From contig NZ_JANHJR010000002.1 in the NCBI RefSeq assembly GCF_024495425.1, positions 434,001-498,000 on the forward strand: a stretch of 64,000 bases of DNA. Reading direction: 5' to 3'. The notes beneath the pieces were generated by a model, which worked only from the letters and a program-made list of their open reading frames with translations, was not told the origin of the DNA and did no database searches. Source of the stretch: Haloarchaeobius litoreus (GTDB lineage Archaea > Halobacteriota > Halobacteria > Halobacteriales > Natrialbaceae). Below, piece by piece: positions 16,465-24,443 of the stretch (position 1 is its first letter; each line of letters opens with the position of its first letter). A program made the translations under genes and the position numbers.

Positions 16465-16746
16465 TCAGTCGTCCTCCACCGTCGCCAGTATCTCCTCGAC
16501 GGTGTCCCAGTTCGTCCGCGTGGCGTCGGTGAACGTGTACACCGCCGCGTACTCGTCGCCGCTCCGGCCGACGACGTTGTTCTCGAGCAGGACGTCGAGG
16601 TGGTGGCGCACCGTGGTGTAGTCGAGGTCGAGTTCGGTCGCGAGCTGGTTCGCGTTGCGCGGGCGCTCGTCGAGCGCGCGCACGATGCGGACCCGTGACG
16701 GCCCCCCGCGAGAACTCGCCAGCACGTACCAGAGCACGCCCTCCAT
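16465..16746 (-). CDS. ArsR-like winged-helix transcriptional regulator
   Basis: 93 aa. A clear winged-helix sequence: SRVRIVRALDERPRNANQLA (helices 1-2), LDLDYTTVRHHLDVLLENNV (recognition helix region, about 41-60) and VVGRSGDEYAAVYTFTD (wing). No metal-binding cysteines are present. It lies directly before the DUF7521 gene on the same strand, with the 15-bp motif in between. Likely a local transcription factor; its target may be that motif (inference). Confidence 0.85.
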   Translation of the reverse strand: MEGVLWYVLASSRGGPSRVRIVRALDERPRNANQLATELDLDYTTVRHHLDVLLENNVVGRSGDEYAAVYTFTDATRTNWDTVEEILATVEDD

Positions 16747-16861
16747 CCATCCCTCGCTACTCGGGAGGTGCTTGTAAACGTGTACGGTCGGCCCGGGTGC
16801 CGGTCCGCCGTGTCGGCGCTGCCCAAACGCTTATGTATTCTTACGAAAGGTTTTGGCCTGT

Positions 16862-17194
16862 ATGTCAGGAACTGCTCAGCTGACGAACCCTTCGGCGCTC
16901 GAACAGAAATCGCTCGGAATGCAGGTCGGCCTGTCGGTCGTCACACTCGGACTCTACCCGCTCTACTGGTTCTACAGCACGGCCAGTCAGTTGGACGCGG
17001 CGACCGACAAGAGCCTGACTCCCATCTTCGGCATCATCCCGGTGCTGAACTTCGTCTGCGCCTGGCAGGTCGCCGACGCAGCGGAGGCCGTCACGGACCA
17101 GGACAAGGAGATCCTGTTCATCCTGTTCCTCGTCTTCGGCGTGCTGTCCTGGTACTGGATCCAGTCCGGCATCAACCAGGCCGCATCGAACTGA
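16862..17194 (+). CDS. DUF4234-type small membrane protein
   Basis: 110 aa from ATG 16862. The TATA-like CTTATGTATT lies about 30 bases upstream, and an in-frame TTG at 16853 is a weaker choice. The sequence has the family features SALEQKSLGMQVGLSVVTLG and LYPLYWFY (about 22-45), followed by PIFGIIPVLNFVCAWQVADA and FILFLVFGVLSWYWIQSGIN, giving three to four membrane segments. DUF4234 proteins are small membrane proteins of unknown function in bacteria and archaea. Confidence 0.8.
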   Translation: MSGTAQLTNPSALEQKSLGMQVGLSVVTLGLYPLYWFYSTASQLDAATDKSLTPIFGIIPVLNFVCAWQVADAAEAVTDQDKEILFILFLVFGVLSWYWIQSGINQAASN

Positions 17195-17288
17195 CTCCCG
17201 GCCGTCGGTACGAGTCGCGTTCCGCGCTGCCGTGGAAAGGTCGCTCCGACCACAAGTTTAAGTGACCGGTCTTTGATTTGAACCGTGT

Positions 17289-17540
17289 ATGGAGACGACA
17301 TCCGAATTCGACGGAAGCATGGCCGGGCTGATCGTGGGACTGTTCCTCTGCCTGCCGGTTGGCATATACTACTACATCAGCAACAAGCAGGAGATGTGGG
17401 TCTGTCCCGAGTGCCGAGAGGCCGTTCGGATGGGAGCGAGCACCTGTCCGAACTGCGGCGAGAACCTCGACGACGCCGGCGACGTGGGACACGAGCACGA
17501 CCACGACACCGAGACCGAGGACGAGACCGACGAGTTCTGA
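17289..17540 (+). CDS. Zinc-ribbon membrane protein
   Basis: 83 aa. One transmembrane segment (MAGLIVGLFLCLPVGIYYYI, about 11-30) is followed by a rubredoxin-like zinc ribbon: CPEC at about 39-42 and CPNC at about 53-56. The tail is Asp/Glu/His-rich (HEHDHD) and might bind extra metal. A TATA-like GTTTAAGT lies about 30 bases before the ATG. A seven-T run after the stop marks a likely terminator. Function unknown. Confidence 0.8.
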   Translation: METTSEFDGSMAGLIVGLFLCLPVGIYYYISNKQEMWVCPECREAVRMGASTCPNCGENLDDAGDVGHEHDHDTETEDETDEF

Positions 17541-17547
17541 GGCCCTC

Positions 17548-17566
17548 GGCCCGGCGTAGTTTTTTT
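17548..17566 (+). terminator. Oligo-T terminator after the zinc-ribbon gene
   Basis: A GC-rich stretch is followed by seven consecutive T residues at 17560-17566, starting 20 bases after the stop codon. This is the usual archaeal intrinsic termination signal. Confidence 0.6.
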
Positions 17567-17604
17567 GTCGGTCGCCACCCCCATCAGGAACGGATACGGA
17601 GTCA

Positions 17605-18129
17605 ATGTACAACCCACTCGAACGGCTCGTGCGGTACGTCTGGCGGCGCAAGCCCATCGTGCTCGCACACCACCCGTCCTGTTCGTACTACTCGCACCAC
17701 ACGTTCGAACTCTACGGCGCACAGCTCTGTCTGGGCTGTTTCGTCGTCTACCCGGTCGGGCTGGTCTCGCTCTCGCTCCTGTCGCTGCTGTACCTGATGT
17801 TTCCGGCTGTGGTCGCCGTCCCGACGGTGGCGCTGTACGCCGTCGCGGGAGCACTGGCCGCGCCGCTGCTCGTCTCGAAGGCGCTGTTCGAGGTGCGGGA
17901 CATCCGCTGGCGGATGCTCACGAAGGCCCTGCTCGCGGTCGGCCTCGCCGTCGCCGCCCTGCCCGTCATCTTCCGGCCGGCCGACCGGCTGGTCGGGGCG
18001 GTCCTCTTCGTCGGTTTCCTCGTCCCGTACGTCGGCTACAAGGGGCTGACCGCGCTCGACGATTGCGAGGGCTGTCCGGAGCTCGCGGACCGTCCGAACT
18101 GCTCCGGGCTCGAGTTCGAGTGGGAGTGA
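17605..18129 (+). CDS. DUF2085-like polytopic membrane protein
   Basis: 174 aa. The N-terminal motif HHPSCSYYSHHTFELYGAQL followed by CLGC resembles the Cys/His region of DUF2085 proteins. Four hydrophobic segments follow: about residues 48-68, 70-92, 108-126 and 130-150. A C-terminal pair of cysteines, CEGC (about 157-160), and a further cysteine lie in a polar tail. The cysteines could bind metal or form disulfides. The family name is a tentative match; function unknown. Confidence 0.65.
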   Translation: MYNPLERLVRYVWRRKPIVLAHHPSCSYYSHHTFELYGAQLCLGCFVVYPVGLVSLSLLSLLYLMFPAVVAVPTVALYAVAGALAAPLLVSKALFEVRDIRWRMLTKALLAVGLAVAALPVIFRPADRLVGAVLFVGFLVPYVGYKGLTALDDCEGCPELADRPNCSGLEFEWE

Positions 18130-18130
18130 G

Positions 18131-18613
18131 CTACTCCTCGCCCTCCCAGTAGTCCACGTCGTCGTCGATGCGGTAGTAGCCGTGGACGCTCCGCTCACCG
18201 GACCCGCCCGGTGGCGAGCCGGCGAACACGCCGATCTTCTCGGAGTCCGGGTACACGGTCACGTCCGGTTCCGCCATGGTCGACATCGCGAGGTACCTGA
18301 CCGGGCCGTCGCTGTCGTTGACCACCCTGTGCGCGCCGCGCTCGTCCGCCGGCAGCGCCACGTAGTCACCCGCTTCGAGCGAGACCAGCTCGCCGTCCAG
18401 CCGGAGCGAACACGCCCCGTCGAGGACGTACATCGCCTCCTCGTTGCCCGTGTGGTAGTGGTACGGCCACGACTTCCCGCCCGCTGGCAGCTCGTAGAGG
18501 CTACAGCCGAGCGCCTCGCCGCCGGCCGGCTCGGCCAGCTTCGTCCGCCGGAGGGCGTCCTCGCCGTCGCCGACCGTCGTCCACTCCAGGTCGTCGCCGT
18601 TGACGATTGGCAT
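18131..18613 (-). CDS. Cupin-domain protein
   Basis: 160 aa. Cupin motif 1 is WPYHYHTGNEEAMYVLDG (about residues 49-66), with the metal-binding histidines and glutamate. Motif 2 runs near GDYVALPADERGAHRVVNDS (about 87-106). A single double-stranded beta-helix domain, cytoplasmic. Family roles range from enzymes to binding proteins, and no substrate can be named. It is convergent with the membrane protein gene, with one base between stops. Confidence 0.85.
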   Translation of the reverse strand: MPIVNGDDLEWTTVGDGEDALRRTKLAEPAGGEALGCSLYELPAGGKSWPYHYHTGNEEAMYVLDGACSLRLDGELVSLEAGDYVALPADERGAHRVVNDSDGPVRYLAMSTMAEPDVTVYPDSEKIGVFAGSPPGGSGERSVHGYYRIDDDVDYWEGEE

Positions 18614-18675
18614 AGGTCGATGTTCAGACAGTACCGAGGTAAGCGTTCGGACGACCCACCGGGGTCGCCGGCACC

Positions 18676-19131
18676 TCAGGCCGGGTAGGTCCCCTCGAGC
18701 TGGGTCTGCCCGACGATGTGCCCCGCCATCGCCTCGCCGAGTGCGTCCGCGTCGGTGTCGGCCGGCAGCGACAGCGTTGAATCGAGCGCGAACAGCGTGA
18801 ACCGGTAGCGATGCTCGCGGTCCGGCGGGTTCGGGCCACCGTAGCCGACCTCACCGTAGTCGTTGGTCCCCTCCATCGCGTCGCTGGGCGTCCAGTTCTC
18901 GGATATCTCCCGGCGGTCCGGCGGGACGTTCCAGACCACCCAGTGGTCCCACACCTTCCCGGCGGGCTCGACCGCGTCGGGGTCGTCCATCACCAGCGCG
19001 AGCGAGACCGCCTCGTCGGGTACGTTGGCGATGGCGAGCGGCGGGTTGACGTTCTCGGCCCGGTAGCCGTACTTCGCTGGAATCCGTTCACCGTCGTCGA
19101 ACGCTGGGCTCGTGAGTTCGAGTGCTGTCAT
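18676..19131 (-). CDS. YbhB/YbcL phosphatidylethanolamine-binding-like protein
   Basis: 151 aa. Conserved PEBP blocks: SPAFDDGERIPAKYG (about 9-23), NPPLAIANVPDEAVSLALVM (about 29-48), the anion-site motif DDPDAVEPAGKVWDHWVVWN (about 49-68) and GPNPPDREHRYRF (about 100-112). The ATG at 19131 has a strong ribosome-binding site (GGAGGTGA, 7 bases upstream). Odd: an overlapping upstream frame encodes a lipoprotein-type signal (19088-19267), so the original protein may have been a lipoprotein that is now split or frameshifted. Known function is vague (ligand binding). Confidence 0.85.
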   Translation of the reverse strand: MTALELTSPAFDDGERIPAKYGYRAENVNPPLAIANVPDEAVSLALVMDDPDAVEPAGKVWDHWVVWNVPPDRREISENWTPSDAMEGTNDYGEVGYGGPNPPDREHRYRFTLFALDSTLSLPADTDADALGEAMAGHIVGQTQLEGTYPA

Positions 19132-19267
19132 CTGGGTTCACCTCCCCGCGTGCGGGGGTGTCCTGTCCGGGCGACGAACCGTCGAGACCGACGCAGCCGG
19201 CCGCGAACACGCACGCTCCGACGGCGAGTGCTCGCCACTGGACCGGTCGGTCGCGCCGCTCCTGCAC
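19088..19267 (-). CDS. Possible 59-aa lipoprotein leader ORF overlapping the PEBP gene
   Basis: A GTG at 19265-19267 has a TATA-like TTTTTGTA (plus strand 19290-19299) about 28 bases upstream. The product has an arginine-rich start, a hydrophobic stretch RALAVGACVFAAG and a lipobox cysteine (AAGC), then DGSSPGQDTPARGEVNPDD and a shadow tail. It is in the +1 frame relative to the downstream PEBP gene and overlaps its first 44 bases. It could be the signal peptide of a frameshifted PEBP lipoprotein or a separate coupled peptide. Confidence 0.4.
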   Translation of the reverse strand: MQERRDRPVQWRALAVGACVFAAGCVGLDGSSPGQDTPARGEVNPDDSTRTHEPSVRRR

Positions 19268-19394
19268 GGTGGCTAGTTCGCCGCACTGGTACAAAAACCC
19301 GGGAGCGGCACGACCCGCTCTCGCCGTCGACGGAGCGCACCGTCGACACTCACCGAGGGAAATTGGCTTGTCACTGCATCACATACGCTGGTCC

Positions 19395-20123
19395 ATGGGC
19401 ATACCAGGTTCGCGCGACGACCGGGGGCTGGACCCGGAGCAGGTGTCGACGAGCGAACCGCGCGCCCGGCTGGAGTTCCACTCGAGGTCGTTCGCCGAGC
19501 CGTTCCGTGCCGAGTTAGCGTCCGAGGTGACGGTCGACATCGGCCCCATCGTCACGCTGCCGACCGGGAACCATCTCCAGTTCTGGACCGTCTCCGGTGG
19601 GACGGCGAGAGGGGTAGTCGAGGCCGCGTCGATGTTCCCGACGATACTGGACGCCCGGCTCCTGGCGACGAACGACGACCACCATCGCGTCGAGGTCCTC
19701 GGGGCCGAGGAGTCGCTGTTCTCGGCGATCCACACCTTCGGCGGTGTCCCCCAGGAGCTGGTCTTCGACGGGGAGAGCGTCCGGTTCGTCGCCGACTTCC
19801 CGCTCCCCCTCGATACGGACGCCGTCGAGAGCAGGGTCCAGGAGGTGTACTCCGGGCTGGAACTCGTCTCGACGACCGAGGTGCAGCCCATCGGCGTCGT
19901 CCAGACCACCCTTGGTGAGGCGTTCACCGACCGGCAGCTGACGGCGCTCCAGCTCGCGTACCACGGGGGGTACTTCGAGCAGCCACGACAGAGCACCGGT
20001 GCGGAGCTGGCGGACCGGATGGGCATCTCGAAACAGGCGTTCCACGAGCACCTCCGGAAGGCCTACCGGGTGGTCTTCGAGCAGTTCTTCGAGGCGGACG
20101 GCGGGTGGAGGGTTGACTCGTAA
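19395..20123 (+). CDS. Bacterio-opsin-activator-type HTH regulator (HTH_10)
   Basis: 242 aa from ATG 19395. The C-terminal HTH_10 domain is clear: LGEAFTDRQLTALQLAYHGG (about 173-192), YFEQPRQSTGAELADRMGIS and KQAFHEHLRKAYRVVFEQFF (to about 232). The N-terminal 170 residues resemble the ligand-binding-like part of Bat-type regulators, without PAS or GAF sequence that I can identify. Role: transcription regulator; the target is unknown. A DUF7344 gene follows 39 bases later on the same strand. Confidence 0.87.
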   Translation: MGIPGSRDDRGLDPEQVSTSEPRARLEFHSRSFAEPFRAELASEVTVDIGPIVTLPTGNHLQFWTVSGGTARGVVEAASMFPTILDARLLATNDDHHRVEVLGAEESLFSAIHTFGGVPQELVFDGESVRFVADFPLPLDTDAVESRVQEVYSGLELVSTTEVQPIGVVQTTLGEAFTDRQLTALQLAYHGGYFEQPRQSTGAELADRMGISKQAFHEHLRKAYRVVFEQFFEADGGWRVDS

Positions 20124-20162
20124 AGTCCACGACCTATTGTCCTCCGTGTCGTCGTTCGATGC

Positions 20163-20483
20163 ATGGACGGGCTCTGCCATCCGACCTCCCTCGACCGCGC
20201 CCTCGAGAGCCTCGCAGCGGAGGACCGTCGCCGATTGCTCGACGAGCTCGTGGAACGGGACGGGCGAAGCGCCGTGCAGCTCCCGGACGACCTCGCCACC
20301 GCGGGCGAGGACGAGGCGGCGATGCACCTCAGGATGCGGCACATCCACCTCCCGAAGCTGGCGGAAGCGGGGTTCGTCGACTGGGACCGGGAGCGGCACA
20401 CGGTTCGGCCAGGTCCCTGTTTCGACGATGTCGAACCGCTCCTGCGGCTGTTGCGTGACCACGCGGACGAACTGCCCGAGTAG
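20163..20483 (+). CDS. DUF7344 winged-helix protein
   Basis: 106 aa. The pattern LDRALESLAAEDRRRLLDEL (about 9-28), then MHLRMRHIHLPKLAEAGFVD (about 55-74) is the DUF7344 winged-helix arrangement, like the protein at 5369-5863 but shorter. It probably shares a transcript with the HTH_10 gene. DNA binding is inferred only from the fold. Confidence 0.78.
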   Translation: MDGLCHPTSLDRALESLAAEDRRRLLDELVERDGRSAVQLPDDLATAGEDEAAMHLRMRHIHLPKLAEAGFVDWDRERHTVRPGPCFDDVEPLLRLLRDHADELPE

Positions 20484-20576
20484 CTCCGGGTCGGGACGTC
20501 GCACGCAGACCCGACCGACCGTCGAACGGGCGGCGACACCGGGCGAGTTCGGGACGGACGACCGCGTCGGGCCGGT

Positions 20577-20702
20577 CTACGACCCGAGCCAGCGCGCGAG
20601 ACCGCCGGCCAGCACGACGAGTGCATCGGTGATGAACGTACCGGGAATCGGGAGTACGAACAGACCGAGACCAGCTGCGATGGCGACTGTGGATGCGTTC
20701 AT
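20577..20702 (-). CDS. 41-aa single-segment membrane microprotein
   Basis: Reads MNASTVAIAAGLGLFVLPIP, then GTFITDALVVLAGGLARWLG and a final S before TAG. It has two short hydrophobic halves around Pro-Ile-Pro and an Arg-Trp end. I recall near-identical small proteins in other haloarchaea, which supports a real gene. Function unknown. Confidence 0.6.
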   Translation of the reverse strand: MNASTVAIAAGLGLFVLPIPGTFITDALVVLAGGLARWLGS

Positions 20703-20762
20703 GCTCGTGGATGGGGTCGACGACCGCGGACAGCGTGGTTCCAGCGCGATACGACCCGGCCG

Positions 20763-20999
20763 CTACGACTGGAACGGCTCCTCGTCGCGGTGGTTGTCGG
20801 GGTTCTCCTGCTCGCTCGCCTCCGTCTCACGGACCTCGGACTCCTGCTCGATGTCGTGTTCCGTCTGTCGGTTCTCCGCTCGACGCTCCTCCTCTTGAGC
20901 CCTGGCCTCGGCCGCCTCGCGTTCCGCCTCGTCGGCGTCGTCGGCCGTCTCGAGGTCGGTGTCGTCCTCGATGTCGATGCCGTGGTTTTCCTCACTCAT
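20763..20999 (-). CDS. 78-aa highly acidic disordered protein
   Basis: Nearly half of the residues are Asp or Glu, with repeated Glu-Ala-Glu patterns (DEAEREAAEARAQEEERRAE, about 24-43). A disordered or helical charged region; no domain recognised. The clear ATG and the codon bias agree with coding. Function unknown. Confidence 0.65.
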   Translation of the reverse strand: MSEENHGIDIEDDTDLETADDADEAEREAAEARAQEEERRAENRQTEHDIEQESEVRETEASEQENPDNHRDEEPFQS

Positions 21000-21189
21000 G
21001 GTTCGAAGAGACGGGAGCGAGCCAGTTCAAGCACCGGCCTACACAGAAAGCCGACCGTCGAGGGAACCGACCCTCCACAGCGAGCCCGGTGATCGAGGCG
21101 GCGGGCCCGTCGGGCGGAATCCGCCGTCGCAGCCCCGCTCGACGGGGACGGTCGCGTCGACGCCGGGGTGTCCCGTGGTCGCTGGCGGT

Positions 21190-21582
21190 TCAGCGCTCCA
21201 GGCTCACGCCGTCTTCCGCCGCGACGCCGGCGAGCAGGTACTCAGCGCCGGAGCGGGTCGTCGCCAGCGGCGTGTCGTGCACGTCGCAGATGCGCAACAG
21301 CGCGGAGATGTCGGGCTCGTGAGGTTGGGCGGTGAGCGGGTCGCGCAGGAAGACGATGCCGTCGAGGCGCTCGTCGACGACCTCGGCACCGATCTGGAGG
21401 TCCCCTCCCATCGGGCCGGAGGCCTTGCGTTCGACCTCGATGCCGATCTCCTCCTGGATGCGGGTGCCGGTCGTCCCGGTGGTCACGATGTCGATACCGT
21501 CGAGGTACGAGCGGTGGGTCGCGGCGAAGTCGAGCATCTCCGGCTTCTCGTCGTCGTGGGCGATGAGTGCGAGGCGTGTCAT
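21190..21582 (-). CDS. mgsA: Methylglyoxal synthase
   Basis: 130 aa from ATG 21580-21582. The sequence begins RLALIAHDDEKPEMLDF (phosphate-binding start HDDEK), then TTGTTGTRIQE (about 36-46). The catalytic-aspartate block is SGPMGGDLQIGA (about 56-67), and DPLTAQPHEPDISALLRICD (about 80-99) has the conserved histidine. Known role: dihydroxyacetone phosphate to methylglyoxal plus phosphate. This is the complete enzyme, at family length. The D-lactate bypass genes are not adjacent. Confidence 0.94.
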   Translation of the reverse strand: MTRLALIAHDDEKPEMLDFAATHRSYLDGIDIVTTGTTGTRIQEEIGIEVERKASGPMGGDLQIGAEVVDERLDGIVFLRDPLTAQPHEPDISALLRICDVHDTPLATTRSGAEYLLAGVAAEDGVSLER

Positions 21583-21663
21583 GTTCCACGTGTCGGCCGC
21601 CGTCGGCAAGAGCGTTCCTCCGGCGGCGGAAACAACTATGTTCAAGACGTGACACGACAGTCA

Positions 21664-21711
21664 ATGGGCAGAGACGTAACGCGACGCCGGGTGCTCGGCG
21701 CGGGCGCCGGC
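21664..21711 (+). pseudogene. Remnant of a Tat-signal start, cut by the acyl-CoA dehydrogenase gene
   Basis: An ATG at 21664 opens GRDVTRRRVLGAGAGSE, which looks like the first residues of a twin-arginine-exported haloarchaeal protein. The frame then runs antisense into the acyl-CoA dehydrogenase 3' end with no hydrophobic stretch to complete a signal. Possibly the stub of a deleted gene; short enough to be chance. Confidence 0.25.
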
Positions 21712-22851
21712 TCAGAGCAGCCGGTCGGCGATGATGTTCTTCTGTATCTCGCTGGTCCCCTCGTAGATCTTCGTGATGCGGGCGTCGCGGTAGAAGCGTT
21801 CGACGGGGTGGTCGGTGACGAATCCCGCGCCGCCGTGGACCTGGATCGCCTCGTCGGCGACGTCGACGGCGTGCTCGCTGGCGAACAGCTTCGCCATGCT
21901 GGCGAACTTCGCGGCGACGTCGTCGTCGCCCGACTCGACGTGGGTCGCGGCGCGGTAGGCGAGTGACCGGGCGGCCTCGACGTTCGTCGCCATCTCGCTT
22001 ATCTTGTGTCGGATGGCCTGGTACTCGGCGATGGGCTGGCCGCCCTGCTCGCGCTCGCCGGCGTAGTCGACGGCCGCGTCGAGGGCGGCCTGCGCGGTGC
22101 CGATGGCCTGTGCGGCGACGTTCGTCCGGCCGTCGGCGAAGAACGCCATGAGCTGGTAGAACCCCTTGCCGACCTCGCCGATGACGTTCTCCTCGGGGAT
22201 GCGCACGTCGGAGAGGACGATCTCGGCGAGGTCGGAGGCGCGGATGCCGAGCTTGTTGTCTATCTTCGTCGTCTCGAACCCCTCGGCATCGGTCGGGACG
22301 AGGAACGCGGTGATGCCCCGGTGACCGGCTTCCGGGTCGGTCTTGGCCATGACGACGGCCACGTCGGCGACGGTCCCGTTGGTTATCCACATCTTGTTCC
22401 CGTTCAGGACCCACTCGTCGCCGTCTTCGTCGGCGCGCGTCTCGATGCCGGCGACGTTCGAGCCGTGGGCCGGCTCGGAGATGCAGGAGCAGGTCGCGGA
22501 CTCGCCCGACGTGACCCGGGGGAGCCACTCCTCTTTCATCCAGTCGTCGCCGAACTCCTGTATCATCGTGGAGCCGAACCCGCGGGAGCCGATGGCGCTC
22601 CCGATGCCGGGGTCGGCACGCCACAGCTCCTCGGTGACGAGTACGCTCTCGAGCAGGTCCATCCCCGCGCCGCCGTACTCGGGGTCGATGGTCGGGGCGA
22701 CCAGGTCGTACTCGGCGGCCTGCTGGACGAGGTCGTGGGGGTACTGCTTCTCCTCGTCGTGCTCCCGGGCGACGGGTCGGATCTCGTTTTCGCCGAACTC
22801 GCGGACCGCGTCGCGGATGGCCCGCTGTTCGCCGGATAGCTGGAACGACAT
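21712..22851 (-). CDS. Acyl-CoA dehydrogenase
   Basis: 379 aa, the normal length. Family signatures are complete: ATCSCISEPAHGSNVAGIET (FAD-contact region, about 117-136), EWVLNGNKMWITNG (about 147-160) and, at the end, QVHGGAGFVTDHPVERFYRD plus ARITKIYEGTSEIQKNIIAD, with the catalytic glutamate in YEGTSE. Known role: FAD-dependent alpha-beta dehydrogenation of an acyl-CoA, electrons going to ETF. The chain length or branched substrate is unknown. It lies 85 bp downstream of, and on the same strand as, the ABC transporter operon, which suggests import and oxidation of one branched or short acid. Confidence 0.94.
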   Translation of the reverse strand: MSFQLSGEQRAIRDAVREFGENEIRPVAREHDEEKQYPHDLVQQAAEYDLVAPTIDPEYGGAGMDLLESVLVTEELWRADPGIGSAIGSRGFGSTMIQEFGDDWMKEEWLPRVTSGESATCSCISEPAHGSNVAGIETRADEDGDEWVLNGNKMWITNGTVADVAVVMAKTDPEAGHRGITAFLVPTDAEGFETTKIDNKLGIRASDLAEIVLSDVRIPEENVIGEVGKGFYQLMAFFADGRTNVAAQAIGTAQAALDAAVDYAGEREQGGQPIAEYQAIRHKISEMATNVEAARSLAYRAATHVESGDDDVAAKFASMAKLFASEHAVDVADEAIQVHGGAGFVTDHPVERFYRDARITKIYEGTSEIQKNIIADRLL

Positions 22852-22935
22852 ACCCGAACCAGGGATTCCATCGTAAAGAAACTGTGCCAGAAAGTTACGA
22901 TTGTTAATCGGCGCGCGTCGGCTGGGCCCGATGGC

Positions 22936-23634
22936 TCAGCTCCCGAGGTACACCTCGCGGACGTACTGGTCGTCGCGGAGCAGGTCGGGGTCGCCGTCGC
23001 GCTGCACCTGCCCGTTCTCCAGCAGGTAGACGCGGTCGGCGTGTCTGAGCGCGAACGTGACGTCCTGCTCGCAGAGCAGCACGGCGACGCCGTCGTCGCG
23101 GATGCGTTCGAGCCCGTCGCTGATGTCGTCGAGGACGACCGGCGCGAGCCCGAGCGTCGGCTCGTCGAGCACGAGCAGGTCGGGGTCGCCCATCAGCGCC
23201 CGACCGATGGCGAGCATCTGCTGCTCGCCGCCGCTCATCGTGCGGGCCGGTTGGTCGCGGCGCTCCTCCAGGCGGGGGAACAGCTCGTAGACGGCGTCGA
23301 GTCCCGTCCGTGCGTCGGACTTCGCGTAGGCTCCCAGCGTGAGGTTGTCCTCGACGGAGAGGTAGCCGAACAGGTCGCGCGACTCGGTGCAGTGGATGAG
23401 CCCGCGACGGACGAGCGCCTGCGTCGACAGCCCGGCGATGTCCTCCCCCCGGTAGCTGATGCGGCCGTCGTAGGGGAGAAAGCCCGAGACGGTGTTGGCG
23501 AGCGTCGACTTGCCCGCGCCGTTCGGGCCGACGACGGCGACCATCTCGTCGTCGCCGACGGTGAGGTCCACGTCGCGGAGCGCGGTGATCTGCCCGTACC
23601 GGACTTCGAGGTCCTCGACGGCGAGCGTCGTCAC
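22936..23634 (-). CDS. livF: Branched-chain-amino-acid-type ABC transporter, ATPase LivF
   Basis: 232 aa. Walker A GPNGAGKSTLANTVS (about 37-51), ABC signature MSGGEQQMLAIGRALM (about 131-146) and Walker B LLVLDEPTLGLAP (about 153-165) are all intact. Its start overlaps the stop of livG by four bases (ATGA), so the two ATPases are co-translated. Role: one of two ATPases driving a LivH/LivM permease. Solute unknown; HAAT-family transporters also move urea, amides or aromatic acids. Confidence 0.93.
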   Translation of the reverse strand: MTTLAVEDLEVRYGQITALRDVDLTVGDDEMVAVVGPNGAGKSTLANTVSGFLPYDGRISYRGEDIAGLSTQALVRRGLIHCTESRDLFGYLSVEDNLTLGAYAKSDARTGLDAVYELFPRLEERRDQPARTMSGGEQQMLAIGRALMGDPDLLVLDEPTLGLAPVVLDDISDGLERIRDDGVAVLLCEQDVTFALRHADRVYLLENGQVQRDGDPDLLRDDQYVREVYLGS

Positions 23635-24443
23635 AGCCCGTCACCCCCGAGGTAGGCCTCCTGCACGGTCGGGTCGTCCCGGATCTCCTCGGGCGTGCCC
23701 TCGGCGATCTTCGCGCCGAACTGGATGACGACCGCGCGGTCGATGAGCGACAGCAGGCCGCGCATGTTGTGGTCGACGACGACGAGCGTGATACCCTCGG
23801 CGCGGAGCGACTCGAACAGGTCCGACAGCTCCGCGACCTCGCTCCCCGCCAGGCCCGCGAACGGCTCGTCGACGAGCAGCAGGTCGGGGTCGGTCGCGAG
23901 CGCGCGGGCCAGCTCCAGCCGGAGCATCCCGGCGTGGGGCAGTTCGGACGGTGTCTGGTGCATGCGGTCGCCGAGGCCGACGCGCTCGCACATCTCGACG
24001 GCGCGCTGGCGGGTCGTCCCGCGCAGCCCCGACAGCGAGAACAGCCGGTCGGGCGTCAGCGCGAGCCGCACGTTGTCTACGACCGAGCGGTCACGGAGCG
24101 GCCGGAACGACTGGAACGTCCGGGCGAGCCCCCGACCGACCAGCTGGTGCGTGGCGACGCCGGTCACGTCCTCGCCGCGGTACCAGACGGTCCCCGACGT
24201 CGGCCGGTAGGTGCCGGTCACGCAGTCGAACGTCGTCGACTTGCCGGCACCGTTCGGCCCGATGAACCCGAGTATCTCGCCCTCCTCGACCGCGAACGAG
24301 AGGTCGTCGACGGCGGTCAGCCCGCCGAACCGCTTCGTCAGGTTCTCGATGACGAGCAGGCCGTCGTCGGGGCCGAGTGCGTCGGCGCCGTCGTCGCTGG
24401 CGTCGTCCCAGTCGGTGGACCGCTCGCCAGGACCCGCGCTCAT
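23631..24443 (-). CDS. livG: Branched-chain-amino-acid-type ABC transporter, ATPase LivG
   Basis: 270 aa. A 28-residue acidic N-terminal extension precedes the ATPase core: Walker A GPNGAGKSTTFDCVTG (about 62-77), the LivG-style signature LPHAGMLRLELARAL (in place of LSGGQ, normal for LivG) and Walker B LLLVDEPFAGLAG. The C-terminus ends in the LivG extension AEGTPEEIRDDPTVQEAYLG. It overlaps livM upstream and livF downstream by four bases each. Confidence 0.93.
   Translation of the reverse strand: MSAGPGERSTDWDDASDDGADALGPDDGLLVIENLTKRFGGLTAVDDLSFAVEEGEILGFIGPNGAGKSTTFDCVTGTYRPTSGTVWYRGEDVTGVATHQLVGRGLARTFQSFRPLRDRSVVDNVRLALTPDRLFSLSGLRGTTRQRAVEMCERVGLGDRMHQTPSELPHAGMLRLELARALATDPDLLLVDEPFAGLAGSEVAELSDLFESLRAEGITLVVVDHNMRGLLSLIDRAVVIQFGAKIAEGTPEEIRDDPTVQEAYLGGDGL

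Noticed and set aside
21664-21966. Extending the Tat-like start into a real protein
   Set aside because: After residue 16 the frame is antisense to the acyl-CoA dehydrogenase end and shows no hydrophobic signal core.
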